From Parabacteroides goldsteinii (lineage in GTDB: Bacteria; Bacteroidota; Bacteroidia; Bacteroidales; Tannerellaceae): a stretch of 64,000 nucleotides of DNA. The notes beneath the pieces were generated by a model. It searched no databases. It saw nothing but the letters and a program-made list of their open reading frames with translations, and was not told the origin of the DNA. The stretch's first letter is position 1, and each line of letters begins with the position of its first letter. The position numbers and the translations under genes were made by a program. Location: positions 59,880 to 123,879 of the forward strand of contig NZ_JADNBB010000019.1 of assembly GCF_015550595.1 (NCBI RefSeq). Reading direction: 5' to 3'. Shown here piece by piece: positions 27,700 to 36,227 of the stretch.

Positions 27700-28596
27700 A
27701 TGAAGAAAATTAGAGCCGCCATCGTTGGATATGGCAACATTGGAAAGTATGTGTTAGAGGCCCTGGAAGCTGCTCCCGATTTTGAAGTGGCAGGTGTTGT
27801 ACGTCGTAATCCGAATGACGTACCGGACGAACTGAAAGCTTATACTGTGACTGACAGTATCACTAAGTTAGATAAAGTAGACGTTGCTGTTCTTGCAACT
27901 CCTACCCGCAGCGTAGAGACATACGCAAAAGAAATTCTTTCATTAGGTATCAATACGGTAGATAGCTTCGATATCCATGGAGGTATCGTAGACCTGCGCC
28001 GTTCGCTGGATGCTGTGGCTAAAGCACATAATACGGTTGCTGTTATTTCTGCCGGATGGGATCCGGGTAGCGACTCTGTTGTGCGTGCCCTGTTGGAAGC
28101 AATGGTTCCAAAAGGAATTACTTATACAAACTTCGGCCCGGGCATGAGTATGGGACATACGGTTGCCGTAAAAGCGATCGAAGGAGTGAAAGCTGCTTTG
28201 TCGATGACAATACCGATGGGTACAGGCGTTCACCGCCGTATGGTTTATATCGAAGTGAAAGACGGTTACGATTTCAAGCAGGTAGCTGCAGCTATCAAAG
28301 CCGACGATTATTTCGCACATGACGAAACACATGTAATGCAGGTGGAATGTGTAGACAATTTATTGGATATGGGACACGGTGTAAATCTGGTCCGCAAAGG
28401 TGTATCGGGCAAGACGCAGAACCAGTTGGTTGAATTCGATATGAAGATCAACAACCCGGCTCTTACGGCCCAGATTCTGGTAGCTGTTGCCCGTGCAAGC
28501 TTTAAACAGCAGCCGGGTGCTTACACTATGATCGAACTGCCGGTGATCGATATGATCTGCGGCGAAAGAGAAGACTTGATCAGACGACTTGTTTAA
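27700..28596 (+). CDS. ddh: meso-Diaminopimelate dehydrogenase
   Basis: A 298-residue NADPH enzyme that makes meso-diaminopimelate in one step from tetrahydrodipicolinate, for peptidoglycan and lysine. A Rossmann fold opens with AAIVGYGNIGKYVLEAL, then VVRRNP at the NADP site, CDS-like VDSFDIHG, SAGWDPGSDS and FGPGMSMGHTVAVKAI, all diagnostic for Ddh. It overlaps the region just before lgt (10 bp from stop to start), so the two are co-transcribed. Confidence 0.96.
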   Translation: MKKIRAAIVGYGNIGKYVLEALEAAPDFEVAGVVRRNPNDVPDELKAYTVTDSITKLDKVDVAVLATPTRSVETYAKEILSLGINTVDSFDIHGGIVDLRRSLDAVAKAHNTVAVISAGWDPGSDSVVRALLEAMVPKGITYTNFGPGMSMGHTVAVKAIEGVKAALSMTIPMGTGVHRRMVYIEVKDGYDFKQVAAAIKADDYFAHDETHVMQVECVDNLLDMGHGVNLVRKGVSGKTQNQLVEFDMKINNPALTAQILVAVARASFKQQPGAYTMIELPVIDMICGEREDLIRRLV

Positions 28597-28606
28597 TACA
28601 AAAAAT

Positions 28607-29455
28607 ATGCTCGACTTTATTACCTGGACGGCTGACCCCGCCATCTTTTCCATAGGTTCACGCGAAATACGCTGGTACGGACTTGCTTTTGCTATCGGTT
28701 TCTGGATTGGTTACACCATCGTGAGCCGTATGTGGAAAAATGAGAAACTTCCTCCTGCATGGATCGATTCCCTGCTTATTTATACCATGGTAGGAACTGT
28801 GGTCGGCGCCCGGTTAGGACACTGCCTCTTTTATGATCCCGGATATTATCTGGCCAATCCGATTGAGATTTTCAAGGTTTGGGAAGGAGGACTGGCCAGT
28901 CATGGCGGTACGTTAGGTATTGTTATTGCCATCTACTTTTATTCCAAACGCATTACCCATAAGAGTATGCTTTGGACATTCGACAAATTGGTTGTCCCCA
29001 CCGGATTGGTTGCGGCTATGATCCGTCTGGGTAACCTGATGAACCATGAGATATACGGTCATCCGACCGATCTTCCCTGGGGATTCCGTTTTATCGAAAA
29101 TCTGCATGCCTGGAAGATGGGAGCAGAGCCGATCTTTACGGTACCCAGCCATCCGACACAGTTATATGAGGCTTTATGCTATCTGGTTACCTTCGGGATT
29201 TGTATGTGGCTTTACTTCATAAAAAAAGAATGGAAGCGGGAAGGCCTTATTTTCGGAGTCTTCATGATCTGTGTATTCGGTTCGCGTATTTTCATCGAGT
29301 TCCTGAAGAATAACCAGGAAGCTTTCGAAGACAGTATGATGTTGAATATGGGGCAGTGGCTCAGCATTCCTTTTGTTCTGGCCGGTTGTTGGTTTGTCTG
29401 GAGAGCAATGACAAGAAAACCGAATAATTATGAGGAATTAAAAATAAAAAAGTAA
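28607..29455 (+). CDS. lgt: Prolipoprotein diacylglyceryl transferase
   Basis: A 282-residue inner-membrane enzyme that attaches diacylglycerol to the lipobox cysteine of prolipoproteins. Seven hydrophobic helices are present, with the motifs IRWYGLAFAIGF, SHGGTLG and the signature RLGNLMNHEIYG, then PSHPTQLYEA. The ATG at 28607 is chosen over an in-frame TTG at 28589, which overlaps ddh and adds an untypical leader. It serves the many lipoproteins in this window. Confidence 0.96.
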   Translation: MLDFITWTADPAIFSIGSREIRWYGLAFAIGFWIGYTIVSRMWKNEKLPPAWIDSLLIYTMVGTVVGARLGHCLFYDPGYYLANPIEIFKVWEGGLASHGGTLGIVIAIYFYSKRITHKSMLWTFDKLVVPTGLVAAMIRLGNLMNHEIYGHPTDLPWGFRFIENLHAWKMGAEPIFTVPSHPTQLYEALCYLVTFGICMWLYFIKKEWKREGLIFGVFMICVFGSRIFIEFLKNNQEAFEDSMMLNMGQWLSIPFVLAGCWFVWRAMTRKPNNYEELKIKK

Positions 29456-29458
29456 GTA

Positions 29459-30658
29459 ATGTACAAACTAAAAGAAATAGCAGATAAGGTATATTATGTA
29501 GGAGTCAACGACCGTCAGAAGGCCCTCTTCGAAAATATGTGGCCACTGCCGTACGGTGTTTCCTACAATTCATATTTGATTGTGGACGAAAAGACTGTAT
29601 TGGTTGATACAGTGGATGTTTGCTACTCTGATATATTTTTGAAAAAAATAGCGGATGCTCTGGATGGTCGTACACTCGACTATCTGATCGTGAACCATAT
29701 GGAACCCGATCATGCCGGAAGTATCCGCCTGCTGCGCCAGCAATATCCGGATGTGAAGATCATTGGAAACAAGCAGACATTCGGTATGCTGGACGGATAT
29801 CATGGTATTACTACAGGACTTCACGAAGTAAAAGAAGGTGATACGCTCGACATCGGGCGTCATCAGCTTTCTTTCTACATGGCACCGATGGTACACTGGC
29901 CGGAAGTGATGGTGACTTACGACTCGACAGATAAACTGTTATTTTCAGCCGATGCTTTCGGTACATACGGCACATTGGATGGCGGTGTGATCGATGAAGA
30001 AATGAATGTAGATCATTACTGGGAAGAAATGATCCGTTATTATTCCAATATTGTCGGTAAATATGGAAATCCGGTGCAACGTGCTTTACAGAAACTTTCT
30101 ACTTTAGGAATTGAAACGATCTGTTCGACTCATGGCCCTGTATGGCGTAAATATGCCAAAAAGGCGATTGAAATATATGACCGTTTGAGTCGGTATGAAG
30201 GAGAAGACGGTGTTGTTGTTATCTATGGCAGCATGTATGGCAATACGGAACAGATGGCGGAAGCGATCGCTTCGTCTCTGTCTGCTCATGGTGTGAAAAA
30301 TATTGTATTGCACAATGTCAGCAAAAGTCCTGCTTCCTATATACTGAAAGATGTATTCAAATATAAAGGTCTTATTATCGGTAGTCCGACTTATTCAAAT
30401 AGCCTGTTCCCCGAAGTGGAAGCCGTGTTGAGTAAGATCGAAATGCGTGAGGTGAAAAATCGCTTGTATGGCTATTTCGGCTCCTTTACTTGGGCCGGTG
30501 CCGCAGTTAAGCGTTTGACAGCTTTCGGTGAAAAGATGAAATGGGAAACCGTTGGTACGCCTGTTGAACAAAAACAGGGTATGAAAGCCGATAAGTATGA
30601 AGAATGCTGGGCTTTGGGCGAAGCAATGGCGAAACAGTTGACAGTTAAAGAAAAGTAG
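29459..30658 (+). CDS. A-type flavoprotein (flavodiiron protein, FprA family)
   Basis: A 399-residue cytosolic flavodiiron protein that reduces oxygen or nitric oxide. The beta-lactamase-like domain carries diiron ligands in NHMEPDH (H80, E82, D84, H85), later VHWPE and SADAFG. A flavodoxin domain (about 252-395) binds FMN at YGSMYGNTEQMAEAI. It starts 4 bp after lgt, so it shares the operon. It is expected to protect this anaerobe from oxygen. No rubredoxin domain is fused. Confidence 0.94.
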   Translation: MYKLKEIADKVYYVGVNDRQKALFENMWPLPYGVSYNSYLIVDEKTVLVDTVDVCYSDIFLKKIADALDGRTLDYLIVNHMEPDHAGSIRLLRQQYPDVKIIGNKQTFGMLDGYHGITTGLHEVKEGDTLDIGRHQLSFYMAPMVHWPEVMVTYDSTDKLLFSADAFGTYGTLDGGVIDEEMNVDHYWEEMIRYYSNIVGKYGNPVQRALQKLSTLGIETICSTHGPVWRKYAKKAIEIYDRLSRYEGEDGVVVIYGSMYGNTEQMAEAIASSLSAHGVKNIVLHNVSKSPASYILKDVFKYKGLIIGSPTYSNSLFPEVEAVLSKIEMREVKNRLYGYFGSFTWAGAAVKRLTAFGEKMKWETVGTPVEQKQGMKADKYEECWALGEAMAKQLTVKEK

Positions 30659-30717
30659 ATCTAAAAAAACTATTAATAACCTAATCAGTTCCGGTTTGCA
30701 GAAGAGGGTGACTATAT

Positions 30718-30748
30718 CTGTCACTTGTCAACTGTCAACTGTCAACTG
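30718..30748. repeat. Tandem heptad TGTCAAC repeat
   Basis: CTGTCAC-TTGTCAA-CTGTCAA-CTGTCAA-CTG, a 7-bp array in the short gap before nagB. Related arrays are at 13636-13676. Confidence 0.8.
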
Positions 30749-30764
30749 AAAAAACACAAACGTT

Positions 30765-31577
30765 ATGAGACTAATTATTGAACCAGATTACGAGCAACTC
30801 TCAAAATGGGCTGCTAATTATGTAGCTGCAAAGATTAAGAAAGCTAATCCGACAGCTGAAAAACCTTTTGTTTTGGGATTGCCTACCGGATCGTCTCCTC
30901 TGGGTATGTACAAGAATTTGATCGAATTGAACAAGCAGGGTGTTATCTCCTTCCAGAATATCATCACTTTCAACATGGATGAATATGTAGGATTGCCGAA
31001 AGATCATCCGGAAAGCTATCATTCGTTCATGTGGAACAACTTCTTCAGCCATGTAGACATCAAGCCGGAGAATGTAAATATCCTGAACGGTAATGCTCCC
31101 GATCTGGAAGCCGAATGTGCTGCTTACGAAGCTAAGATGAAAGCGGTAGGTGGTGTGGACTTGTTCCTGGGTGGTATCGGTCCTGACGGCCATATCGCAT
31201 TCAACGAACCGGGTTCTTCTTTGTCTTCACGTACTCGTGTAAAGTCTCTGACTACAGACACGATCATCGCTAACTCTCGTTTCTTCGATAACGATGTAAA
31301 CAAGGTTCCGAAGACTTCTGTAACGGTTGGTGTAGGTACTGTACTGGATGCTAAAGAAGTATTGATCATGGTAAACGGTCATAACAAGGCTCGCGCTTTG
31401 CAGCAGGCTGTTGAAGGTGCTATCAACCAGATGTGGACAATCACTGCTTTGCAGATGCATCCGAAAGGTATTATCGTAGCTGACGAAGCTGCCTGTGCTG
31501 ATATCAAAGTCGGTACATACAACTACTTCAAAGATATCGAAAAAGATAATCTTTGTCCTTGCAGCTTGTTGAAGTAA
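30765..31577 (+). CDS. nagB: Glucosamine-6-phosphate deaminase
   Basis: A 270-residue enzyme converting glucosamine-6-phosphate to fructose-6-phosphate and ammonia, the last step in use of GlcNAc. Catalytic residues D72 (NMDEYVG), D141 and H143 ([14 protein letters not shown]) sit exactly as in E. coli NagB. The longer fused Bacteroides paralogs are not present; this is the simple form. It would process GlcNAc released by the GH20 enzyme in this window. A strong terminator follows. Confidence 0.97.
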   Translation: MRLIIEPDYEQLSKWAANYVAAKIKKANPTAEKPFVLGLPTGSSPLGMYKNLIELNKQGVISFQNIITFNMDEYVGLPKDHPESYHSFMWNNFFSHVDIKPENVNILNGNAPDLEAECAAYEAKMKAVGGVDLFLGGIGPDGHIAFNEPGSSLSSRTRVKSLTTDTIIANSRFFDNDVNKVPKTSVTVGVGTVLDAKEVLIMVNGHNKARALQQAVEGAINQMWTITALQMHPKGIIVADEAACADIKVGTYNYFKDIEKDNLCPCSLLK

Positions 31578-31602
31578 GGATCAAAAGCTTATAGAACAAA
31601 AA

Positions 31603-31639
31603 ACGGAGCTGTACCGAAAGGAGACAGTTCCGTTTTTTT
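31603..31639 (+). terminator. Intrinsic terminator after nagB
   Basis: ACGGAGCTGT/ACAGTTCCGT (one G-U) followed by seven T residues; an A-run precedes it, so it may also serve the opposite strand. Confidence 0.93.
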
Positions 31640-31641
31640 AT

Positions 31642-32197
31642 TTAGTCCTTATTTCCCGATATAATACCCGGATCGTTATCCATGTTCTGAACGGCTTTGC
31701 GGATGCTTTTTAACTGTTTGCCGAAATTCAGGTTGAAGTTGAATTTGACCACTACCGTTCTTGCCATATTGTTACTGTGAATGTCTGATTTTACCGGATT
31801 GAGGGCTGACCAGTTCTCATTTTCCGATCTGTACGTACGGATAAAAGGATTATATAATCCTGCCATTACCGACCAAGCTGGCATTTTGTATCCGACCATA
31901 AGTGTATGCATCAGGTCTCCTTTCATCAATTGTTCCCCGTAAACGTATCTGTTGGGTGGAACAATGGTGGCAAAGTTGGCGATCCAGTGACGATACGAAA
32001 AGTCGAGATTGACGCGAAGCGATTTCATTGTGTAGGTATGTAAATAGTTGTTGCCATGACTGATGTAGCGGTTGAGTCCAGGGATTTCCTCTCCGTACCT
32101 GTAACAGGTCGATGGGCTGTTCCACATCGTTGAGGTAGGCCTTGTACTGATTTTGATAGCTATCTATTATCTGTGACGAATGACCGGAAAGAATATT
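31642..32197 (-). pseudogene. Decayed C-terminal fragment of an outer-membrane beta-barrel protein
   Basis: Two minus-strand frames together encode the end of a TonB-receptor-like barrel. The upstream frame (32197 to ~32080) reads NILSGHSSQIIDSYQNQYKA and on to RGNPW, typical of the xGNPxL motif; the downstream frame (~32076 to 31642) continues LNRYISHGNNYLHTY to VKFNFNLNFGKQ and a conserved SGNKD-like end. A one-base shift near 32080 separates them, a TAA closes the upstream end at 32200, and no start or signal sequence exists. It is a remnant of a larger gene, perhaps left by deletion. Confidence 0.75.
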
Positions 32198-32318
32198 TTA
32201 AAAAAACAGGGATTGTTCTATTTCCTCTGCAATAGTTTCAGGTGAAGGACGTTTATATAGATACGATTGATTTTTAATCCCATTTACTAGTATTTACTTT
32301 TTTACATGGAATGAGAGT

Positions 32319-33923
32319 ATGAAAAAAGCATTTGGTTTACTTGTCTGTTTGTTGATATTTTGTCCTTTTATGAATGCGCAGGAAGAGAAAGATATTGTGA
32401 TAGGACAAACGGTGGAAGGGAAAGAGCTAACAGCTCGTGGCTTTGAATTTGATGGCAGGGTTAGGAAATATAAGATGGATACTACAGCTACCTTTTTTAT
32501 GGTACAACTGGGACATCTGACCCCGAACGGAAAATCTTATAAGAATAAAGGCGAGTTGGTGGTCTTTAATTATCAGGAAGGAAAAGAATTGTGGAGAAGG
32601 AAGATGAATTACATGAGCGACCAGTTTGTTTTACTTCCTGAGGGAGTTCTTTTTAATTCCAAAGGGGTTAAGAGTTTCTATCTGGATTTACAAACCGGAC
32701 AAGAAAGATGGAATAAGAAAATATTCCCTTATGTGATGGATTTTCAGAATGGTAAAATTCTGAGTTATAAAAACGGCGTTACAAAAAATCTGGAATGTTA
32801 TGAAATGAACTCCGGGGAACATTTGTGGACTCGGGAAGTTCCTCATGCATATGGTTGGAATTACGATGGGTGGGTGAATGACTCGACCCGGTTGATTGTT
32901 TCTGACGGGATACATTTGGTGAATATAAAGGATGGGACAGGAAAGAGTTATCCGATGGTAACCGGAACCACTAATTATAGTGGGGCAGTGGCATTGGGGG
33001 CTTTAGGTATATTGACTGGGGTTGTGGCCGGAGTGTCGGTGATGCCGACCGGAGGAAATGCGGTAGCGGAATTGACTTCGAATATGTTGAGAGAAGATTC
33101 TTTGCTTTATTTTGCTAGCCGTACGCAATTGCTTTGCTTGGATGATCAACTGAATATGAAGTGGGGGTATCCGCTTCTAGAGGATCTTACTTCACATTCT
33201 CAACTTTTTGTTTATGATGATAGGCTTTACATGATCAATTATGGTAGTGGGTATCGTGGAAACTTAAGGGATTTTTCTTCTGCATACGAAAGAGATATGA
33301 TGGAAGTCAATATTGGAAGGCCTTTCATTGCCAGCTTCGATAAGAATACCGGCAAAAATATATATCTGACGCAGCTGACGAAAAAGAAAGATCGGATTGA
33401 AGGTGTTTGTCTGAAAGAGTTGAGAAATACATTATATTTACTGTTCGATGATGGAATGTCTTTCTGTCAGTTAACCGATAGTGCAGAGGTTGAGGTGTCT
33501 CCCTGGGATGAGAAGGCTAATGGCAAGTTACAAGGCTTTTTATCCAATTCTTTTTATCTGATAGATCCGGATAGTACTTCTTTTAGAAAAGTTGTACCAT
33601 CCGATTCTGCTTCATGTTTTGTTTATAATAACCAGTATGATGTATTTGAAGTCGATGAACAGATGAATGTGATCCGTACTTATCGGAATACCGAATTGTA
33701 TTTTACTAGTCTAAATATGGACGGTTATTCTCTAATCAGTCAGTTCGGAATTAAATATCTGATTGATTTTAATGGAAAGAAACTTGCCACTTTACATCTT
33801 CCATTTGATTTATATCTGGTAAAAGATAAAGTATATACACTGGATAAGGATAGAAATAAGATTCTGGAAATAAACCGGAAAGAGCTATTTCCGGAGCGGG
33901 TTATCGACAATCCGATAATATAA
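32319..33923 (+). CDS. Exported PQQ-like beta-propeller protein
   Basis: A 534-residue protein with a signal peptide (cleavage after FMNA). Repeated blades of the PQQ type (YQEGKELWRRKM, LQTGQERWNKKI, MNSGEHLWTREV) indicate a beta-propeller of the quinoprotein dehydrogenase-like superfamily, as in BamB. No cofactor residues are evident. A glycine-rich hydrophobic segment (222-244, SGAVALGALG and GVVAGVSV) interrupts the propeller and is unusual. The role is unknown; a scaffold or ligand-binding surface protein is likely. Confidence 0.75.
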   Translation: MKKAFGLLVCLLIFCPFMNAQEEKDIVIGQTVEGKELTARGFEFDGRVRKYKMDTTATFFMVQLGHLTPNGKSYKNKGELVVFNYQEGKELWRRKMNYMSDQFVLLPEGVLFNSKGVKSFYLDLQTGQERWNKKIFPYVMDFQNGKILSYKNGVTKNLECYEMNSGEHLWTREVPHAYGWNYDGWVNDSTRLIVSDGIHLVNIKDGTGKSYPMVTGTTNYSGAVALGALGILTGVVAGVSVMPTGGNAVAELTSNMLREDSLLYFASRTQLLCLDDQLNMKWGYPLLEDLTSHSQLFVYDDRLYMINYGSGYRGNLRDFSSAYERDMMEVNIGRPFIASFDKNTGKNIYLTQLTKKKDRIEGVCLKELRNTLYLLFDDGMSFCQLTDSAEVEVSPWDEKANGKLQGFLSNSFYLIDPDSTSFRKVVPSDSASCFVYNNQYDVFEVDEQMNVIRTYRNTELYFTSLNMDGYSLISQFGIKYLIDFNGKKLATLHLPFDLYLVKDKVYTLDKDRNKILEINRKELFPERVIDNPII

Positions 33924-34063
33924 TAAGTGAAAATCTTTGTATTTTAATTTAAGTATTTATCTTTGGTCTGTGTTTATGAGTAAAAGCAGACATTGCGGAA
34001 ATAAAATCGTTTAAGTTTATTGAGATAGTATTTTGTGTTTAATATCTAAAACAATTATGTAGT

Positions 34064-34678
34064 ATGAAAAAGATTGCATTTTTATTACTTCTTTTCGTGG
34101 CATTTCAGGTAAGTGCACAAGAATTTCATTTTATTCCGAAGATTGGTTTAAATATGGCCAATATGACAAATTCCGATGGTGCAAGTATGAAAGCCGGTTT
34201 AAATATAGGAGTTGCCGGCGAAGTGATGATGACTAATCATTTTGCTATTGAGCCGGGCATTTATTATTCAATGCAGGGATTCAAGGTAAAAGAGAGTGGT
34301 ACTACAGCAAAATTAAAAAATGATTATCTTAATATTCCGATCCTGCTAAAAGGCTATGTATATGAAGGATTTAATTTGTTTGCCGGACCGCAACTGGGTT
34401 TTAAAGTTTCTTCAAAGGTAAAAGCTTCCGATTCTGGTACATCAGTCTCGACAGATGCTTTGAGTGATTGGTTTAAAACTTTTGATTTTTCATTAGTGGT
34501 CGGAGCCGGATATCAAACTTCAATGGGATTACTGTTTTCTTTGAGTTATAATGTGGGGTTGACAAATACTCTGAATAAGGATAATATTGCTTCTGCAATA
34601 CCGGGAGTGTCTTCTTCTGATATTGATGGAAAGAGCCGTAACGGTGTACTTCAGCTAAACGTAGGCTGGCGCTTCTGA
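34064..34678 (+). CDS. Small outer-membrane beta-barrel protein (PorT/OMP_b-brl family)
   Basis: A 204-residue protein with a signal peptide (cleavage after VSAQ) and alternating strands typical of an eight-stranded barrel: PKIGLNMANMT, HFAIEPGIYYSMQGF, LNIPILLKGY and a final GVLQLNVGWRF with terminal Phe, the outer-membrane insertion signal. Such porin-family proteins are common in Bacteroidales with unknown function. It is monocistronic. Confidence 0.85.
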   Translation: MKKIAFLLLLFVAFQVSAQEFHFIPKIGLNMANMTNSDGASMKAGLNIGVAGEVMMTNHFAIEPGIYYSMQGFKVKESGTTAKLKNDYLNIPILLKGYVYEGFNLFAGPQLGFKVSSKVKASDSGTSVSTDALSDWFKTFDFSLVVGAGYQTSMGLLFSLSYNVGLTNTLNKDNIASAIPGVSSSDIDGKSRNGVLQLNVGWRF

Positions 34679-34772
34679 TAGATTTAAAGCCGGATTATGC
34701 AAACTTTAAAACGAAATTTGGATAATTCGGCTCTGAAAGAATAATTATTTTTGTGGTATAAATTTTATTACC

Positions 34773-35813
34773 ATGAAACAGACTTTTGTAACTTTCCTAT
34801 TCTTATCCTTGTCTTTGCAATTACTTCGGGGACAAGAACAGATATTGCCGGTACCTTCCACGCAACCAAGTCCGGCTCAGCAAAAGCAAATTGCCCGCAA
34901 ATATGGAATGTTTATCCATTTTGGAATTAATACTTTTCATGATCAGGAATGGACAGATGGTTCGAAACCGGCTTCTTCTTACCGGCCAACAGCCGTCGAT
35001 GCAGACCAGTGGATCAGGGTGGCAAAAGATGCTGGAATGAAATATGTTATTCTTACGGCAAAGCATCACGAAGGATTCTGTCTGTGGGATAGTAAGTATA
35101 CGGAATATGATGTGGAAAGCTCGGGTAATACCACAAATGTGATCGAGGCGATAGCCAAAGCCTGTAAGAAATATGATATTGGTTTGGGATTGTATTACTC
35201 TTTGTGGGACCGAAAAGTGAATGCCGATGTAAAAGATAAAAGTCTGGATGTAAAGTATAATAAGTATTTATTGCGCCAGTTGGATGAATTGATCGATATC
35301 GTACAGCCATATACAAATATAGTGGAGTTCTGGTTTGACGGCGGTTGGGAAAAAGAAAATTACCGTTGGCCGGTGAAAGAGATTTACCGGACGATCAAAT
35401 CGAGACAGCCGGATTGCCAGATCGGTATAAACTGGACGATCGGGTTGCCTGACAACCCCGATGCTCATCCTGTATTGCCGGAAAACCAACAGGAAGGCTA
35501 TCCGATCCGTTATTTCCCGAGTGATTTCCGTTTAGGCGATCCGTATCTGCCAGTTGATAATGATCCGAAAATCTTTTCACACGATGGAAAAGAGTATTAT
35601 ATGCCTTGGGAGTCTACTATCTGTATCAGCGAACGCTGGTTTTATAATACAACCGACCAAAAGTATAAATCGGTAGATGAACTTGCCCGGTTATACCGTC
35701 AGTGTACGAAGAATGATAATATCCTTATCCTGAATTGTCCACCAGCCCGTGATGGTAAGATCCGGGAGAAAGACATCCAGGTTCTGAATGAGTTACGTAA
35801 GCAACTTCAGTGA
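34773..35813 (+). CDS. GH29 alpha-L-fucosidase
   Basis: A 346-residue exported enzyme (signal peptide to about residue 20) removing terminal fucose from glycans. GH29 signatures are KYGMFIHFGINTF, LTAKHHEGFCLWDS, the nucleophile aspartate in EFWFDGG and LNCPPARDG near the end. It consists of little more than the catalytic barrel and lacks C-terminal beta domains. It fits the host-glycan theme of the window. The stop overlaps the convergent TPR gene by 7 bp. Confidence 0.93.
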   Translation: MKQTFVTFLFLSLSLQLLRGQEQILPVPSTQPSPAQQKQIARKYGMFIHFGINTFHDQEWTDGSKPASSYRPTAVDADQWIRVAKDAGMKYVILTAKHHEGFCLWDSKYTEYDVESSGNTTNVIEAIAKACKKYDIGLGLYYSLWDRKVNADVKDKSLDVKYNKYLLRQLDELIDIVQPYTNIVEFWFDGGWEKENYRWPVKEIYRTIKSRQPDCQIGINWTIGLPDNPDAHPVLPENQQEGYPIRYFPSDFRLGDPYLPVDNDPKIFSHDGKEYYMPWESTICISERWFYNTTDQKYKSVDELARLYRQCTKNDNILILNCPPARDGKIREKDIQVLNELRKQLQ

Positions 35814-36070
35814 TTATACATATCTTTGTTATAAAAATCTAATATTTTGATCTGGGCATTATACGCTGTTTGTGCCGGACTGTCCGGGTTGAGCTCTATG
35901 GCTGACAGATAGTTGTTCAGAGCTTGGCGTATATCTCCCATTTTGCGGTATACATTTCCTCGCAGGTAAAACGCTTCATCGTCTGAAGCGTTTTTTTTAA
36001 TGTACTCATTCAACAAACGCAATGCTTCGTCTGTTTTATTATCGTTGATAAGTTGTCTGATTGTTTCCAT
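35807..36070 (-). CDS. Small TPR protein
   Basis: An 87-residue protein with about two tetratricopeptide repeats (TDEALRLLNEYIKKN, DEAFYLRGNVYRKMGDIRQALNNYLSAIELNPDSP). No signal peptide, so cytosolic; a protein-protein adapter of unknown partner. It is convergent and overlaps the fucosidase gene end. Confidence 0.8.
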   Translation of the reverse strand: METIRQLINDNKTDEALRLLNEYIKKNASDDEAFYLRGNVYRKMGDIRQALNNYLSAIELNPDSPAQTAYNAQIKILDFYNKDMYNH

Positions 36071-36171
36071 GTCGAAATAATGTGATATTTTGTGGACAAA
36101 GATAATTCTGAAGTGTTTACATACATAATAATCACGGTTTAAAAAACTGTTTTTTTGTTACTGATGTACGG

Positions 36172-36197
36172 TTGCGTTAATTATTTGTGTATGTTTG
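36172..36197 (+). promoter_or_regulatory. Promoter of topA
   Basis: TTGC at 36172 and -7 box TATGTTTG at 36190-36197, 31 bp before the ATG. Confidence 0.7.
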
Positions 36198-36227
36198 CAC
36201 TCGATTTCTAAAAAGTGAAAAGTGATT

